From the NCBI GenBank assembly GCA_001643675.2, contig LSRY02000024.1, positions 181,001 to 245,000 of the forward strand: 64,000 nt of DNA, given 5' to 3'. The DNA is from Monocercomonoides exilis (Eukaryota > Preaxostyla > Oxymonadida > Polymastigidae). This document shows positions 47,349 through 59,500 of this stretch, one piece after another (the stretch's first letter is position 1; each line of letters starts with the position of its first letter). A model generated the notes under the pieces. It was not told the DNA's origin. It saw only the letters and a list, made by a program, of their open reading frames with translations, and ran no database searches. The translations under genes were made by a program, and so were the position numbers.

Positions 47349-48942
47349 CTTCATAATAAATTGTATAAACAAATGAAACGAACTTCAACAACGAGAACAC
47401 AGCTGTCGAATGGAAAAAGATCAAGGTCAAATGCTTTTATTTTCAAATTTTCCTGTGCACAGAAATAAAACAATCAAGTTCAGATCCAACAAAAAAAATG
47501 AATATTCATAAGTTTGGTGAAATCGAAACATCAAAAGAAAAATTCAAATTTCATCTAATTTTGTCTTGTATCTTGGGTGTTCGAATACAAATTCTTTCGG
47601 TTGAAATGAAATTTGTGGAAGAATAAGGAAGACAACTTTCCTTCAAAACATACGTAAGAACAACATTTGAAAAGTTGTTTTTCTTCACATGATAAAGAGT
47701 ATGAGATTTAAGTGGAAAGTAGTTTAAAACGAATCAAAAATTCAGTTGCAACAGGATTGAATGGGAGACAACAATTTGTGATGTTGTGCCACGAGGGGAA
47801 TCCTTTTTGCAGGTGAGTATTTAAATTGGTACCAGTTTTATTATTGGCACAAAAATTATTTTCGTCATCTTCATTTCATTGAAGCTCACAAATCTGTTTC
47901 ATTCCATAAGTTCAATATACAGATAAAAATAAGATGAAGAGGAAAAATTTTTAGCGAAACTTCTTCTGCAGCATTCTTGTTTTATCAAATTCTTTTTTTT
48001 TTCTGCTTCATCAAAGCATTTGAACAGTGTTATTGAAGCGATCCACGACTGCAACACTTTGTCGTTTGGAGACGCTGTCAGCATTTGCAATTTCGAAAAG
48101 ATTCCTTCGTTTTGATAATTCTGCACAAAGAGAAAGTTTGCTGATTATCCTCATTCCCTTTCTTCTATTTAACATCGGCTCTCTAAACGAACAGAAAATT
48201 ATAATGCCAGATTGAAAATTCAACCCAATAAATCAAGTTGTCACAACATATAAATTTTAAAGTTTTATTTCTCTCGTATCTCAGATCTCGAATGTGTGTG
48301 ATGCAGAGACTGTGAAGAATGAAGAAGAAGGAGATGTTCATGAACTAATTGTATATTAGGCAAAAAGTTTTGTTTTATTTCTGAAATCGTCCTCAACATT
48401 ATCATCTTGTTTCTCGATTCATTGGCTGCTATGTCTTTGACCTGCTGAGAATTTGATATCCAAAAATCTTTTCTGCGCGTATTTATTGATATTCACTTTA
48501 CTGTGCTTTCATTGGAGGCTGTGTTTTAACATTGAGTCTCATTCACTCAGCGAATGGATATGATGAATCCAGTTTGAATGCTCATCGACAAATTGTTTTC
48601 TGTTTGAATATAAACGATTTGAGGAAAACAACGACTTTGAAAGAGGAATGAAGAAAATGATAATCATAACTCAAAAAAGGAGATAACGTTGGAGAATAAA
48701 AAAGAGGATTTCAAATAAAAAAAGAAAAGGCATATATTAACGATATGGATTGTGAATTATTAATTTGTCTTCCATTTGAAAATTCAATTCAGCTCTTCTT
48801 CGCTATGTTTGTGTTCTTCCATTTTTTCATTTTTTCTTTCAAAATATTTTATTCTGTTCATCTCGTGGACATTACAGCTTTGTTTGAGTGTTGCTTGAAC
48901 GATGAAGTTTTCATCATTCTTAAGCAATTATTTTATTCAAAT
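47349..48942. other. Intergenic, no gene recognised
   Basis: A short stretch near 48.03-48.11 kb (AIHDCNTLSFGDAVSICNF) has a surface-protein-like composition but is only ~30 residues long and isolated. Confidence 0.45.
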
Positions 48943-49200
48943 GGGCGATTATTTTTGAAATCATATCTTTTTTCGGGGTGTTGATTTTTCTAAGATTGTT
49001 TGTTTTTTGAAAAAAAATTTTTATTCAAAAGAGAAAAAGCTTGAAAATTGTATGAAAAAACAAATTGTTTTTCCGTATCAAATATAAAAATGCATTCAAC
49101 TAGCCTTTTCACTTTTCAATGTTCATTTGATAATACTCTAGATCATTTTAAAAAACCGAAAATTTTGTCAGAAAAAATATGATATCAAAAATAATCACCC
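48943..49200 (+). repeat. MITE family 3, copy 2 (258 bp)
   Basis: Ends GGGCGATTATTTTTGAAATC and GATATCAAAAATAATCACCC, inverted repeats of about 30 bp; AAAT on both flanks, the same as for the copy at 26942-27199. Confidence 0.8.
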
Positions 49201-49373
49201 AAATTATCATAAAATAATAACTTATCTTCATTTGCAAGATTGACGATTCCACATGAAATCCACACATTATCGTAACCTTTGAAAATAGATATCAATTATC
49301 TTCATCACACATTTCATGTATCTTTTTCAGTTATCACCATTGATATCCAGTTTTCAAACAAAAATTTGAGACA

Positions 49374-49644
49374 TGTGTCAAAATATTTTATTTCAAGAAT
49401 TTTCATATGAAAAATATTCACTTTTCATCGACTTTTTTAAAATCAAAAAACACAATAAAAATCTGTCCATTAAAAGACATTTGTGAAATGTTACAAAACA
49501 TTTTATTATTATGTCAATGATGTTTGATTACAGTAATGAAAATCAAATTTATTTTGAATTCTGAGAAAGCGAAATAAAGTTATGAGCGAAGTGATTTTTC
49601 AATGCATTGTGCAAAAAAGCTTATTAGTTCGTATTTTTCCCCAA
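49374..49644 (-). repeat. MITE family 1, copy 3 (271 bp)
   Basis: In reverse orientation it begins TTGGGGAAAAATACGAAC and contains AAGCTTTTTTGCACAATGCA, shared with the copy at 38052. The distal terminus (TGTGTCAAAATATTTTATTT) has diverged. Confidence 0.7.
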
Positions 49645-50189
49645 TTGTATAAAATTTGATAAACATTTCATAAAAGTGAACATAGCCAATCAACGTTTGC
49701 TGAAAGCTGTTACTGAAAAACAAAAAATAAGTGTTTCTCAAAACATAGTTTTAATGAAAAGTTGACTAAGTTGAAATTAAATTATATTTTACATTTTTTC
49801 TTTTCTTTTTCTTTTTTGCAACAGATAAATAATTTTTGAACTTCTCCGTTATATAGGTGAGTGGCCGAACCTTTTTAAAAACATAATCGTTTCATTCGAG
49901 TTTTGATCAAATATTTTTTCAATAAGATTTTGTAAAAAATGAACGAAAACTGTTGATTCATGTTGTTTGTGATGTGGTTGAAAGGATAAATATTTTTTCG
50001 AATATCCTATCGAGATTTAATTTTTAATCAAAACTGGAACGAAAGAATTTTTTTTAAAAAAAACTCAGCCATACAGAAAACACTTCAATCTTTCAGAGAA
50101 AAATTTTCGATTTTTTTGTTGATAAAAAATATTTAAAATGTTCACGATCTTTTTTTGAATTCTTTTGACAATCAATTCATGGTGAGAAG

Positions 50190-50499
50190 AAAAACCTGCA
50201 CATATGACATTTTCTTTAGAATTAATCAACCAATTTCATATATGAAGAAGGTTTTGACATTTGAACTCCGCGGTTAATTTCCTTTTGTCCAATATATGGT
50301 ATTTCAATAAATAAATCAAAAACCAAAATTTTAGACCTTTTTGATCTTTTGATCAAATATTTCTGTATTTGATTTATTTATTGAAATACCATATATTGGA
50401 CAAAAGGAAATTAACCGCGGAGTTTAAAAGTCAAAACCTTCTTCATATATGAAATTGGTTGATTAATTCTAAAGAAAATGTCATATGTGCAGGTTTTTT
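50190..50499. repeat. Foldback element 3 (arms ~135 bp)
   Basis: Ends AAAAACCTGCACATATGACA and its inverse. The arms continue through GAACTCCGCGGTTAATTTCC and TTTTGTCCAATATATGG with almost no mismatch; spacer about 40 bp. Unrelated in sequence to the two larger foldbacks upstream. Confidence 0.85.
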
Positions 50500-51433
50500 C
50501 CCTTGTGTGGGTTTTTTCCCTCATTATCAGCAATAGTGTGATAATCAATTTTTTAATGATATTTTTTGATTTCGAAAAGATTCAAAATTGTTTCGTGAAA
50601 CAAAATTTTGAAGTGAAAAAAATATTTATAATTTAGTGCACAATACTCTCATTAATGAAAAAAAACAAATGCATATGGTGCATATTTTATCTTGAACTCA
50701 AAATTTTATCTCAACCCTGTTATTTTGAAACTTATTTAAGCTTTTTTTGATTTGTGAAAAGGCTAAAAACAAAAACATTATAAACAGACTTTCTGATATT
50801 TTTGTTTTTAAGAATTCTGTTAAAAAATTTTTTGTGGTTTTAATGTTCAAAAAAATATTCAAAATTTTTATTATTTTAGGACCCAGATCAAAGACTTGCT
50901 GGCTGTGAAGCCAATATTTTATACCGATCGTTTTAAGCCACAGCATCATCATTCCACATTCCTATATTATTATTTTTTCTTGTTTTTAACTTTTTCAATT
51001 AAATTCTCGACCTTTTTTCTCATATCATTGTTTTTGCTAAAAACACGATTTTCGGAACAAATATGAATTAGTGCAAATTTTTAGCACATAAAAAATAAAA
51101 ACAAGGTGTTATTTATTGTAAACTTTTGTTTAATTTTGAAATGAAAAAGAATTGAACAAGAATTTGAAGCGAAATGGCAGAACATATAAAAATTTTGATC
51201 TGAAAATTGTTCGTCATATACAAATATTTTGTTGTTTTTTTTTTGAGATATCATTTCATTTCAAATTTCTTTTTAATTCATTTCAGTTAATTTTTAAACA
51301 AATGAATACATATCTCTGAAATTGTGTTTTTTGAAAAAATGTGTGAAATGAGAATAAATGTTAAAAAAACAAGTTGAGAAAGTTTGAAACAACCAAAACT
51401 TTTAATAAAAAAATAATGTTTTATGATTTGAAA
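50500..51433. other. Intergenic, no gene seen
   Basis: Extremely AT-rich; the reverse frame 50698-50952 has no support. Confidence 0.5.
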
Positions 51434-51478
51434 TAGACCTGTGCGACACGACATGCAATTTTTTATTGCTGTCGGTCA

Positions 51479-51534
<56 letters not shown>
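51434..51534 (+). repeat. AGACC hairpin head + poly(A) unit, copy 4
   Basis: TAGACCTGTGCGACACGACA, a short T loop and TTGCTGTCGGTCACT (imperfect fold-back, 47 nt), followed without gap by 54 A. Reverse-strand counterpart at 23695-23790. Confidence 0.7.
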
Positions 51535-51536
<2 letters not shown>

Positions 51537-51959
51537 AAAAAATTATGTCAAATTTTTTGATATAGAAACTGCAAAATCGAATAAATTGATGGTTTTAAGT
51601 TTGTTTTCAAATTTAAAAATATATTTCTATTATAAGATCATTGGATCCATTATAACATAAATTTATTCATAAAATACAGTTTTCTAATAATATGCGTTAC
51701 ATGTCATGTTTATTCATACATGAATAGTGTCAACATTGTTGTTGTCATGAACAATTTAAGTTTCGATTAAACTTCAATTCAATAAATCTAAGCATGTGCG
51801 ATTTCAATTTTTATGATAAAGTAATGTTGTTTCCTGAATGAAAAATATTTCAGAAAAATTGAGGATACATGCCAATTGAAAATTCAATGGTATGCATTCG
51901 TTGTCACATTCAAATTCTTAATTATATCCTTTCTCACTTTGTTTTTTATTCGGAATTGT

Positions 51960-53210
51960 TTTTTGAGCTTGAAAGCTGCGCTGAAAACGAAAGGAAACAG
52001 AAAATAGATTAAATGAACATAAGATAGAAAGAAGTGAATAAGGATGAATGCAATTCAATTTTCTCAAAAGAACCATTGACTAAATTGACGAAATGATTAA
52101 ATGAAAGAAATCTCCACTGGAAAATGTCATTTTTACAATTACAGCATATTGGATATTTCAATGTGATGGAAAGTTATTGGAATGAAGGCCTTTGCTCATA
52201 TTCATTGTTTGGTAGATATATGAAAATGATTGATGACGCAGAAAAAAGAGGAGAAGAACGAAAATCTTCTTTCTAATATTTGCGTGTGAAATCTTTTGCT
52301 TTGCAACCCGATATTTTCTTAGTTGCTTTCAATTTGAATACCTTGTCTTCTGAATGTTGCTCTGAAGAAGGAGGGAAAAGAGAAAGTTCAAAATGATGCT
52401 TAAACTGCTTTGTTGTTATTGAATTGGTGTGATGAATTTTTTGTATGAACACTTCCATTTCATGTTTGATCCTTTGGAATTTCTTTCTAATTTTCTTTTT
52501 AGGAGCGTGGAGTGAGTTTTTCATGAATCATTTAAAAGAGATTATCCAATAAATCAAAAAAACAACAATCTTATATGACTCACACATCAGACAGAATGGC
52601 AGTTTTTGATGAAAATTTGGAAGATGTCATTGCAAATGAACTGCATTTCGGAAGAGAAGCAATAAGAGAACTGGAAGAGTTGGAAAGGTGTATTGACTGT
52701 GAAAGAAAAAAGATGAAAGAGGAAATGAAATGAAAGAAAAGCTTGTTTTGATGAGATGGCTCTTGGTAATGGAGTTATATTTTTTCTTAGGCAAACTGTG
52801 AAATGAAAACATTCAAAGTTAATCAATTGCTCTTTTTTGTATTTCGAGCTTCGAAGGACAATCACAAAGAAATAGGGGAGAAATGTTTATATTTATTTAG
52901 AAATAGCAGCAGGAAATAGAACTTTGAAAACAGATGGCTTATTAACAGAGGGAGCTATTAATGTTGTTTTGGAAGAGATGCAGCGACAAACAGTGGTAGA
53001 TAGAATGTTATTTGATTGCTTGCAATTCTTCACGAATGTTTTGAAGAAATTGAACGAAAAGGCGGATAATAAAATGGAAGAAGAAAAATACGACAATTTA
53101 ATCATTAGCTAACAAAGGATACTTTATTTTTAAAGCGGAAAATATTACGATAATTCATCATGAGATATTAATGAATATTTTGTGAATATTTCACTTTATT
53201 TTAATCAAAA
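51960..53210 (+). pseudogene. Six-copy helical family, copy F (degenerate)
   Basis: Fragments in family order: LESCAENERKQKI (~51.97 kb), LQHIGYFNVMESYW (~52.14 kb), an exon joint region, QTEWQFLMK and LQMNCISEEKQ in shifted frames (~52.6 kb), then LKTDGLLTEGAINVVLEEMQ and NKMEEEKYDNLIIS ending TAA at 53110-53112. Many stops and indels. Only the last ~60 codons (52924-53112) remain open. Confidence 0.65.
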
Positions 53211-54436
53211 ATATTTGTAACTTCAAAATTATATCCTTTTTATTCAATTCGCAAAATTGATAACAAGCACTTGAGAGTCTAAAAATATTATTTGACTTTT
53301 AATAATTTCACAAAAAAAAAAAAAAAATGAAGTGAAACCTAATTTCATTTGAAAAAAAAAGTGTTTGGAAGATTATTCCGTACTTCTCTTTTCTTCTTCA
53401 GAAAACTTCATGAAGAAATATATTGATTTAATCTTCCGGGAAAATATCACATTTCATTCTTCATCTTTCTTTCATCATCTCCAGCTGCCCTTTATTTTTC
53501 CGATAAAAAAATCTTTCTATTCCGCTGGTTTTTCTCTGATCTTTTCAATTGCAACTCTTTCCAAAAAAAACTCCCTCAATTTTGATTGAATCTTCGTATT
53601 AACACATAGCAATAGGATAAAAAGGATCGAGAAAGAAAAATTGCTTCGATGATGATCCATTAAAAGATGAAAATATCGAAGAGGAGGTGAACCATACAAC
53701 GTGAGTGTAGAATTTTGAACAGTGGAATGAATGTTCTGTAAAAAATAACAATTTGTCAGTGATCGTTAAAAATTAACTCAACATGCACCTGGAGAATAAA
53801 GAATTGTCATAATTTCATTGAATGTCCTGCACTTTAATGGTTGAAATTTTGCAATTGCTGTTCAGAATATATCACAAGCATGTCCAACTTTAAGCATTTG
53901 AGTAAATTGATTCAATACCTTTGTCTTTGTTCCTGCATATACTTTAATTTTCATTGCTTTTTCAAATGTTCCTCGAAAAGGCATTGATATTGCTTTTCAC
54001 TTCCATAAAAAATTATATGAAATTTCATCCTTTATTTTATAATAGATCCGGAATTGTAATTCAAAACCTTTGTAAGGTATGTTTTCAAAATAAAATTATT
54101 TATGTATTCATAAGGGAAAAAATCACATCACGTGAAGGAAATTGAAAAATGATTCAAACAAACAAAGAATAATGAAACAATGAAATTTACAAACATATCA
54201 ATCTTCAAACAATCGTTAATTGAAATTGTCCATCAATGTGCATTCTTCAGATCTTTTTTGGACACATGTTTGGTTCTTTCAACGAAAATAAAGGATTATC
54301 AAATATCAAATGAAAAGTTATGGTTATGAAAGATGGAAAAACGAAATCTCAAACATTTCATAAGCTCAACAACTTATTTTGTATTTCTGTTTCTTTTTCT
54401 AATCTGTTTATTTCATTGACAAAACGTGATTTCAGT
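53211..54436. other. Intergenic, no gene recognised
   Basis: AT-rich; small overlapping frames on both strands (53365-53699) lack any supporting feature. Confidence 0.5.
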
Positions 54437-54892
54437 GACAGAAGTGACTACCAGTGGCATTTAAAATTCCATATTTCACTGATCTTGTCAGTGAAAAATA
54501 TATTAAGGAAATTTTGTTTAATTGAATTTTCAAAAAAGAATTGCAAAAAAATTTTAATATCATTTTATAAAATATATTTATTCAAATTTGATAAAAAAAA
54601 AACACTTTGGATTTCTTTTTTCTTTTCTTTTCTCTTTTTCTTTCTTTCTTGTTTTTTTTCAGAAAAAATGCATCCTGCCATGTAACAACATAATTTTAAA
54701 ATTTTGTTGTTTAATGAAACATTCTGTCAATAATATAAAATAATTTTTTGATAATAATTAATATTTCTATTCGAAAATTATTAACAAAATAAAGACGAGA
54801 AAATAATATTTATGGTTGTGATCAGCAAATGATTGTCCTGTCGGTCACCTGTGTCAGTTACTGGCAAAATTTGCCACTTGTCGCACAGGTCT
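54437..54892 (-). repeat. AGACCTGTGCGACA repeat family, long form, copy 2
   Basis: In reverse orientation it starts AGACCTGTGCGACAAGTGGC with a fold-back (GCCAGTAACTGACACAGGT), then GACCGACAGGACAATCA. The distal end TGCCACTGGTAGTCACTTCT matches that of 20655-20960. It is longer than copy 1 by about 150 bp of internal AT-rich sequence. Confidence 0.6.
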
Positions 54893-55335
54893 AATTTGAA
54901 AGCTCAGAACTTCTGATAATAAGTATTCGCTGGAAAAGCAGCAAGTCAATGATAAAAACATAAAATTATTATAATCCTCGATCTTTTTGTAAAAAATGAA
55001 ATATTGAAAAAAAAATACAGAATAAGGAAATAAAAACTTATAAAACATTTCTGGTTATTTTTTGTTTCAAACAGGCTTGTGCATAGCTGAGAGCAGGGAA
55101 AAAATGAAAAAGGTCTGGATAAAGAAAAAAGATCAAGATAAAATCATTGCCTTATACGAAACTTTTTTTTTTTGCCAACTTGTCAAAAATAAACTTTATC
55201 TCTCTTTTGAAAAGAAAATTCGAAAAAAATTTAACATGAAAAGAATGCAACAAAATTTATTTTTGGAATAATTTCATTGCATTGAAATTATTCATGAAAC
55301 AAGCTTAAATTATTTCTCATTGATCAAATTAGGAG

Positions 55336-56137
55336 ATGGTTTCCTTCACTTGTATGAATCTTTGAATTGATTTCATATGCTTTTCATTTAATAATTTTTC
55401 TTTTCTTGATTATTATTTTGGAAATTAGGCGATAAATGCAATGAAACATTGAAAAAGCAAAAAGTTTCTCAACATATTTCATTTGGGCCTTGCCGCGGTG
55501 CAAGTGTGACTTGCATTGACTGCATGAAAACATTTCAGGGGAGGACATTCGAAGGACACACGAGCTGTTTGTCTGAGGCTCAAAGATATCAAGGAAAACT
55601 TTACAGAGGAGAAAAGCCAACAAAATCTCAACAACAATTTAAATCTCCAGCAGTTCCACAGAAATCCACTTCATCATCTATATCAGCAACAGAGACATCT
55701 CAGTCATCCTTAGCTGTATCTTCCACATCTTCGCCTTCGCTTTCACCTTCGCCAGTACCTTCAACCACTCCTTCTCCATCATCTTCTTCAAACATAAACC
55801 AAAGCTCAATTTCTCTTTCTCATCAAAAATGCGAAAAAGGTAGCTGGAAGCCCCTTTTGTCTTCTATTCCATTTGATTGGAAGATGGAAGCTTCAACAAT
55901 TTTGAGTTCAAAGAGTCCAATGAAATCAAAAGAATTTGAAGAAGAGATCAAAAATTCTTTTTATAAAACAATGAGAGGATACACTGAAGAATTAGTGACA
56001 AAGATTTGCCATAAAAAGGTTTGATTTTTCCCCCTATTTTTTTTTTTTTTTGATTATTCATTCAATCTTTCTTTGTTAAGATTAAAAAGCTTGATTGCAT
56101 AAAAAAAGAAAAAAAGTTAGTTTCATTAAGTTCATGA
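55336..56137 (+). CDS. LYAR-type C2HC zinc-finger protein (220 aa, 3 exons)
   Basis: Seen: exon 1 is 16 nt (55336-55351: ATG GTT TCC TTC ACT T), intron 55352-55428 (gtatga...attag), exon 2 55429-56018, 62-nt intron 56019-56080 (gtttga...ttaag), exon 3 56081-56137 ending TGA. Splicing rebuilds MVSFTCDKCNETLKKQKVSQ, then CRGASVTCIDCMKTFQG and TFEGHTSCLSEAQRYQGKLY. Known: this Cys/His spacing followed by SExQKYxGK is the LYAR-type zinc finger of nucleolar proteins linked to ribosome biogenesis. The middle is Ser/Pro/Thr-rich; the C-terminus is Lys-rich (HKKIKKLDCIKKEKK), fitting a nuclear protein. If the last intron were not removed, the protein would end two codons later with KV at 56024. It converges with the next gene, 389 bp apart. 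Confidence 0.8.
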
Positions 56138-56526
56138 GAAAATCATAAAAAGAAAATAACTTTATTGTTATTTTTTTCTCTCCTGAAAAGAAGAAAATGT
56201 TACCACAAATGAAAAGAACTTTCGTAACCTTTCACTTCACATCTCCTTTTCATTTCAATATATCAACGAAAAAACACGATCCAAAATCGAACAGAAAACA
56301 AAAACTTTAAAATATTGATAAAAATAGGAAAGGAGGGAAAAATCAATGAAACAAACTTGCATTTGAATGAGAAAACATAAAATGCTTTGAACAAACTTCG
56401 CCTCCACGATTTGAAATGAAACACTCATAAGGAAAAATAGATAACTTTATTTATTTTTTTAATTTAATTTAATTTAATTTTTTTTTATTTTTTCGTATTA
56501 AACAGAATTAAATTGGTATGTCAAAA

Positions 56527-59500
56527 TTAGAAATTCATCGCTCTTTTGCAAGCGTTGCTGTGTTTCTGATAAAATTGCTCCGCAAGTTCTTCTTTTGTCT
56601 TTTTCTTGTTATATTTGCCAAATTGATACAGCCAGCTTTTCATCTGTTTTTTCATATTCGGACCAATTTTATCGAACACCCACAAGAATTTCCGATGAGT
56701 AGGTGTCTGCCGGAAAAGGCGGGAATAATAAATTTTCTTCTGCAAACGATGAAATAACATAATTTCTTCTTTCTTGTTTTTGCTGAATTTTTTGCTACTG
56801 TTTTGATCAGAATCGAAAAAAAAAGAGGGAAAAAAGGAAGTTCGGAAGAGGCATATTGGCAGAACAAGCACAGATTGAGAGGAAAGAGAAGGGAGAGAAG
56901 GAAAGAGAGAGGAAGAGGAAGAGGAAGAGGAAGAGGAAGAAGAGGAAGATGATGAAGAAGAAGAAATAAAAGCAGGAATAGGTGAAGAAGGAGAAGGAGG
57001 AGTGTTTCGTTGAGCAAAAGGGAAAAATGACTCATGAAATTCATTTGAATGGAAAGAGGTTATGTTTGAGGAAGAAGAAAGAGAAGAAGAAGAAGAAGAT
57101 GATGATGATGATGATGAATAACAAAAAGGAGAATAAGGAGGAGAAGAAGAATTAAAAAGAGAAGAAGAAGAGGAAGAGGAAGAGGAAGGAGAAGAAGAAG
57201 GAGAAGAAAAACAAGAAGGAAAACTTTTCATTTTTTGAGAAGCAGAAAGAAGAAGAAGAAGAAGACGATGGCGAGGAAAATGATGATTTTGATGAAGATG
57301 ACGAGAAAATTCGGTTTTATTCTTAATTTTTGGAGAATTTGAGGGAAAAAATGAAGAAATTGAAGAAGGAGAAGGAGAAGGAGAAGGAGAAGGAGAAGAA
57401 GGAGAAGAAGGAGGGGAAAGAGGAGGGGAAGAAGAATTTAATGAAGAAGAAGAAGAAGAAGGAAAAGGAGGAGAAAGAGAAGAATTTAAAGAATTTGAAG
57501 AAGAAGAAGAGGAAGAAGAAGAGGAAGAAGAAGAAGGGGAAGAGGAAGGGGAAGAGGAAGAAGAAAGAGAAGAAGAAAGAGAAGAAGAAATAAATCTATT
57601 AAAAGGAGTAAAAGAATTAACTGAAATGCAAAGCGGCTGAGAAGGAGAAGAAAAGGAGGAAGAAGAAGAAAAGGAAGAAGAAGAAAGAAAAGAAGAAGAA
57701 GAGAAAGAAGAAGAAGAAGAATAAAGAGGAGGAGGGGGAGAAGAAGAAGGCAGAAGAAGAGGCATATGAGGAGGAGGAACCGAAGAAGAAGGAGAAGAAG
57801 GAGAAGGAAAGGAAGAAGAAGAAGAAGAATTACATTTCGTTTTGATGTCATCCAAATCTATTTTCTCTATTTCTTTTTCTTTTTCTTTTTCTCTTTCTCT
57901 TTCTTCTTCTTCTTCTTCTTCTTCGTCTTCATTCGCTTTCTCTCTTCTTCTCTCTCTCTTTCTCTTTCTCTCCATCTTCATTTCATTCTCTTCCTTCTCT
58001 TCTTTCTCTTTCATCTTCTTTTTCTTTTTCTTTTTCTTCTTTTTCTTCTTCTTTTTCCTCTTCTTCCCCTTCTCCCAACATTTCCCATAGCTCTTCTTAA
58101 ACTCTTCCTGCATCTTTTTTAGCGCTTTTTCCGCATCTGTCAAATTTGACATGTCATTTTTCATGTCATTTTTAATTCTTTGCCTCAAAATTTCATTTTT
58201 TATTTCATTTTTCGTTGTTTCGTCGAGGCCTAAATTGGAAGAATCTCTTAACGTTGTCTCTAATTCCTCTATTGTCAGATGCCGCATTCCATAATTTCCT
58301 CTTTCGCTTTCTTCTCCCACTTCTTCTTCTTCTTCTTCTTCCTCCTCCTCTTCTTCTTTATCTTCTTCTTTATCTTCTTCTTTATCTTCATCATCACCTT
58401 TTTCTTCTTCATCTTTCTCTCCTTTTTTATTTTTCCTTCTTTCTTTTCTTTCTCGTCTTTTCTCTTTCTCTTTCCCCATCTCTTCTTCCTTTTCTTCCTT
58501 TTCCTCCTCCTCCTCTTCTTCTTCTTTCTTTTCACTTCCTTTTCCTTTCTCCCTTTTCCTTTCTTCTTCTTCTTCTTCTTCTTCTTCTTCCCACATTTCC
58601 CTCTCAAACTCATCTTCCACCCATTCTTTCCTCACCCACACCCCAAAAAGCCTTTTAAACGCTTTTGCTTCAGAAATCTGCCTCAAAATCACTTTTTTCC
58701 GTTTTTGCTTCTCCTTTTCGGAAATATTTACTTTTGTGTGAAAGTTTATCTTTGAATAATTTGAAAATTCTTTTTCATTTATTTCTTTTTTATTTGGTGC
58801 TTTTAACCTAAAAAATTGATCTTTTTGAGATATTTCCTCTTCTTCTCCCTCTCCTTCGATTTCTTTCCCCTTTCCTTCGCCTTCATCTTTCTCATCCTTT
58901 TCTTCTTCATTTCTCCCTCTCTTTTCCTCTTCTTCCTCTTCCTCTTCTCCCTCTCTTCTCCCTCTTTTTCTTTTCCCCTCTTCTCTTTCCCTCTCTTTCT
59001 CTTTCTCTTTCTCCTTCTCCTTCTCCACCATTCTCGACACCCTCCCTCTCTTTTCCATCCAATCTCTATCGCTCTTCATCCACCTCGCAATCATCTCCTT
59101 CTTCCTCTTCTCAGCCAAATCTGTTCTTTTTTCTCCATTCACCTCGTATTCCACATCCACACACATCTCTTTCCTCTCCTGCACAAGACAAGGCCAGCTG
59201 AGGAAATTTTGCTCCAAAAACGGATCGAGATACGAGGAATAGGTTGTGTCGCAGGAAGAAGAAGGAGAAGAAGAAGAAAATGAAGAAGAAAGAGAAGAAG
59301 ATGTTGTTGAAGAGGATGGTGAAGAAGATGGAGAAGAAGAAGAAGATGAAGAAGAAGAACAAGAGGATAATGACGATTGTGCAGATATCGAAGGAAAGAG
59401 AGTGCTTAAAGGTGATTTTGAAGGTGCGCTATCTTTTTGGATTTGTTCAATTTCTTGCTTGTCTTGATGTTCTGATTTTGTTTCTTTCTTTTGCTTTTGC

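Noticed and set aside
51481-51534. Poly(A) tract as the tail of a processed pseudogene
   Set aside because: Only a 47-nt hairpin precedes it; no coding sequence is attached.
56652-58755. Long forward- and reverse-strand frames full of Leu, Phe or Lys runs
   Set aside because: They are mirror readings of the Ser/Glu/Lys repeat tracts of the reverse-strand 1168-residue gene and contain only homopolymer-like residues.
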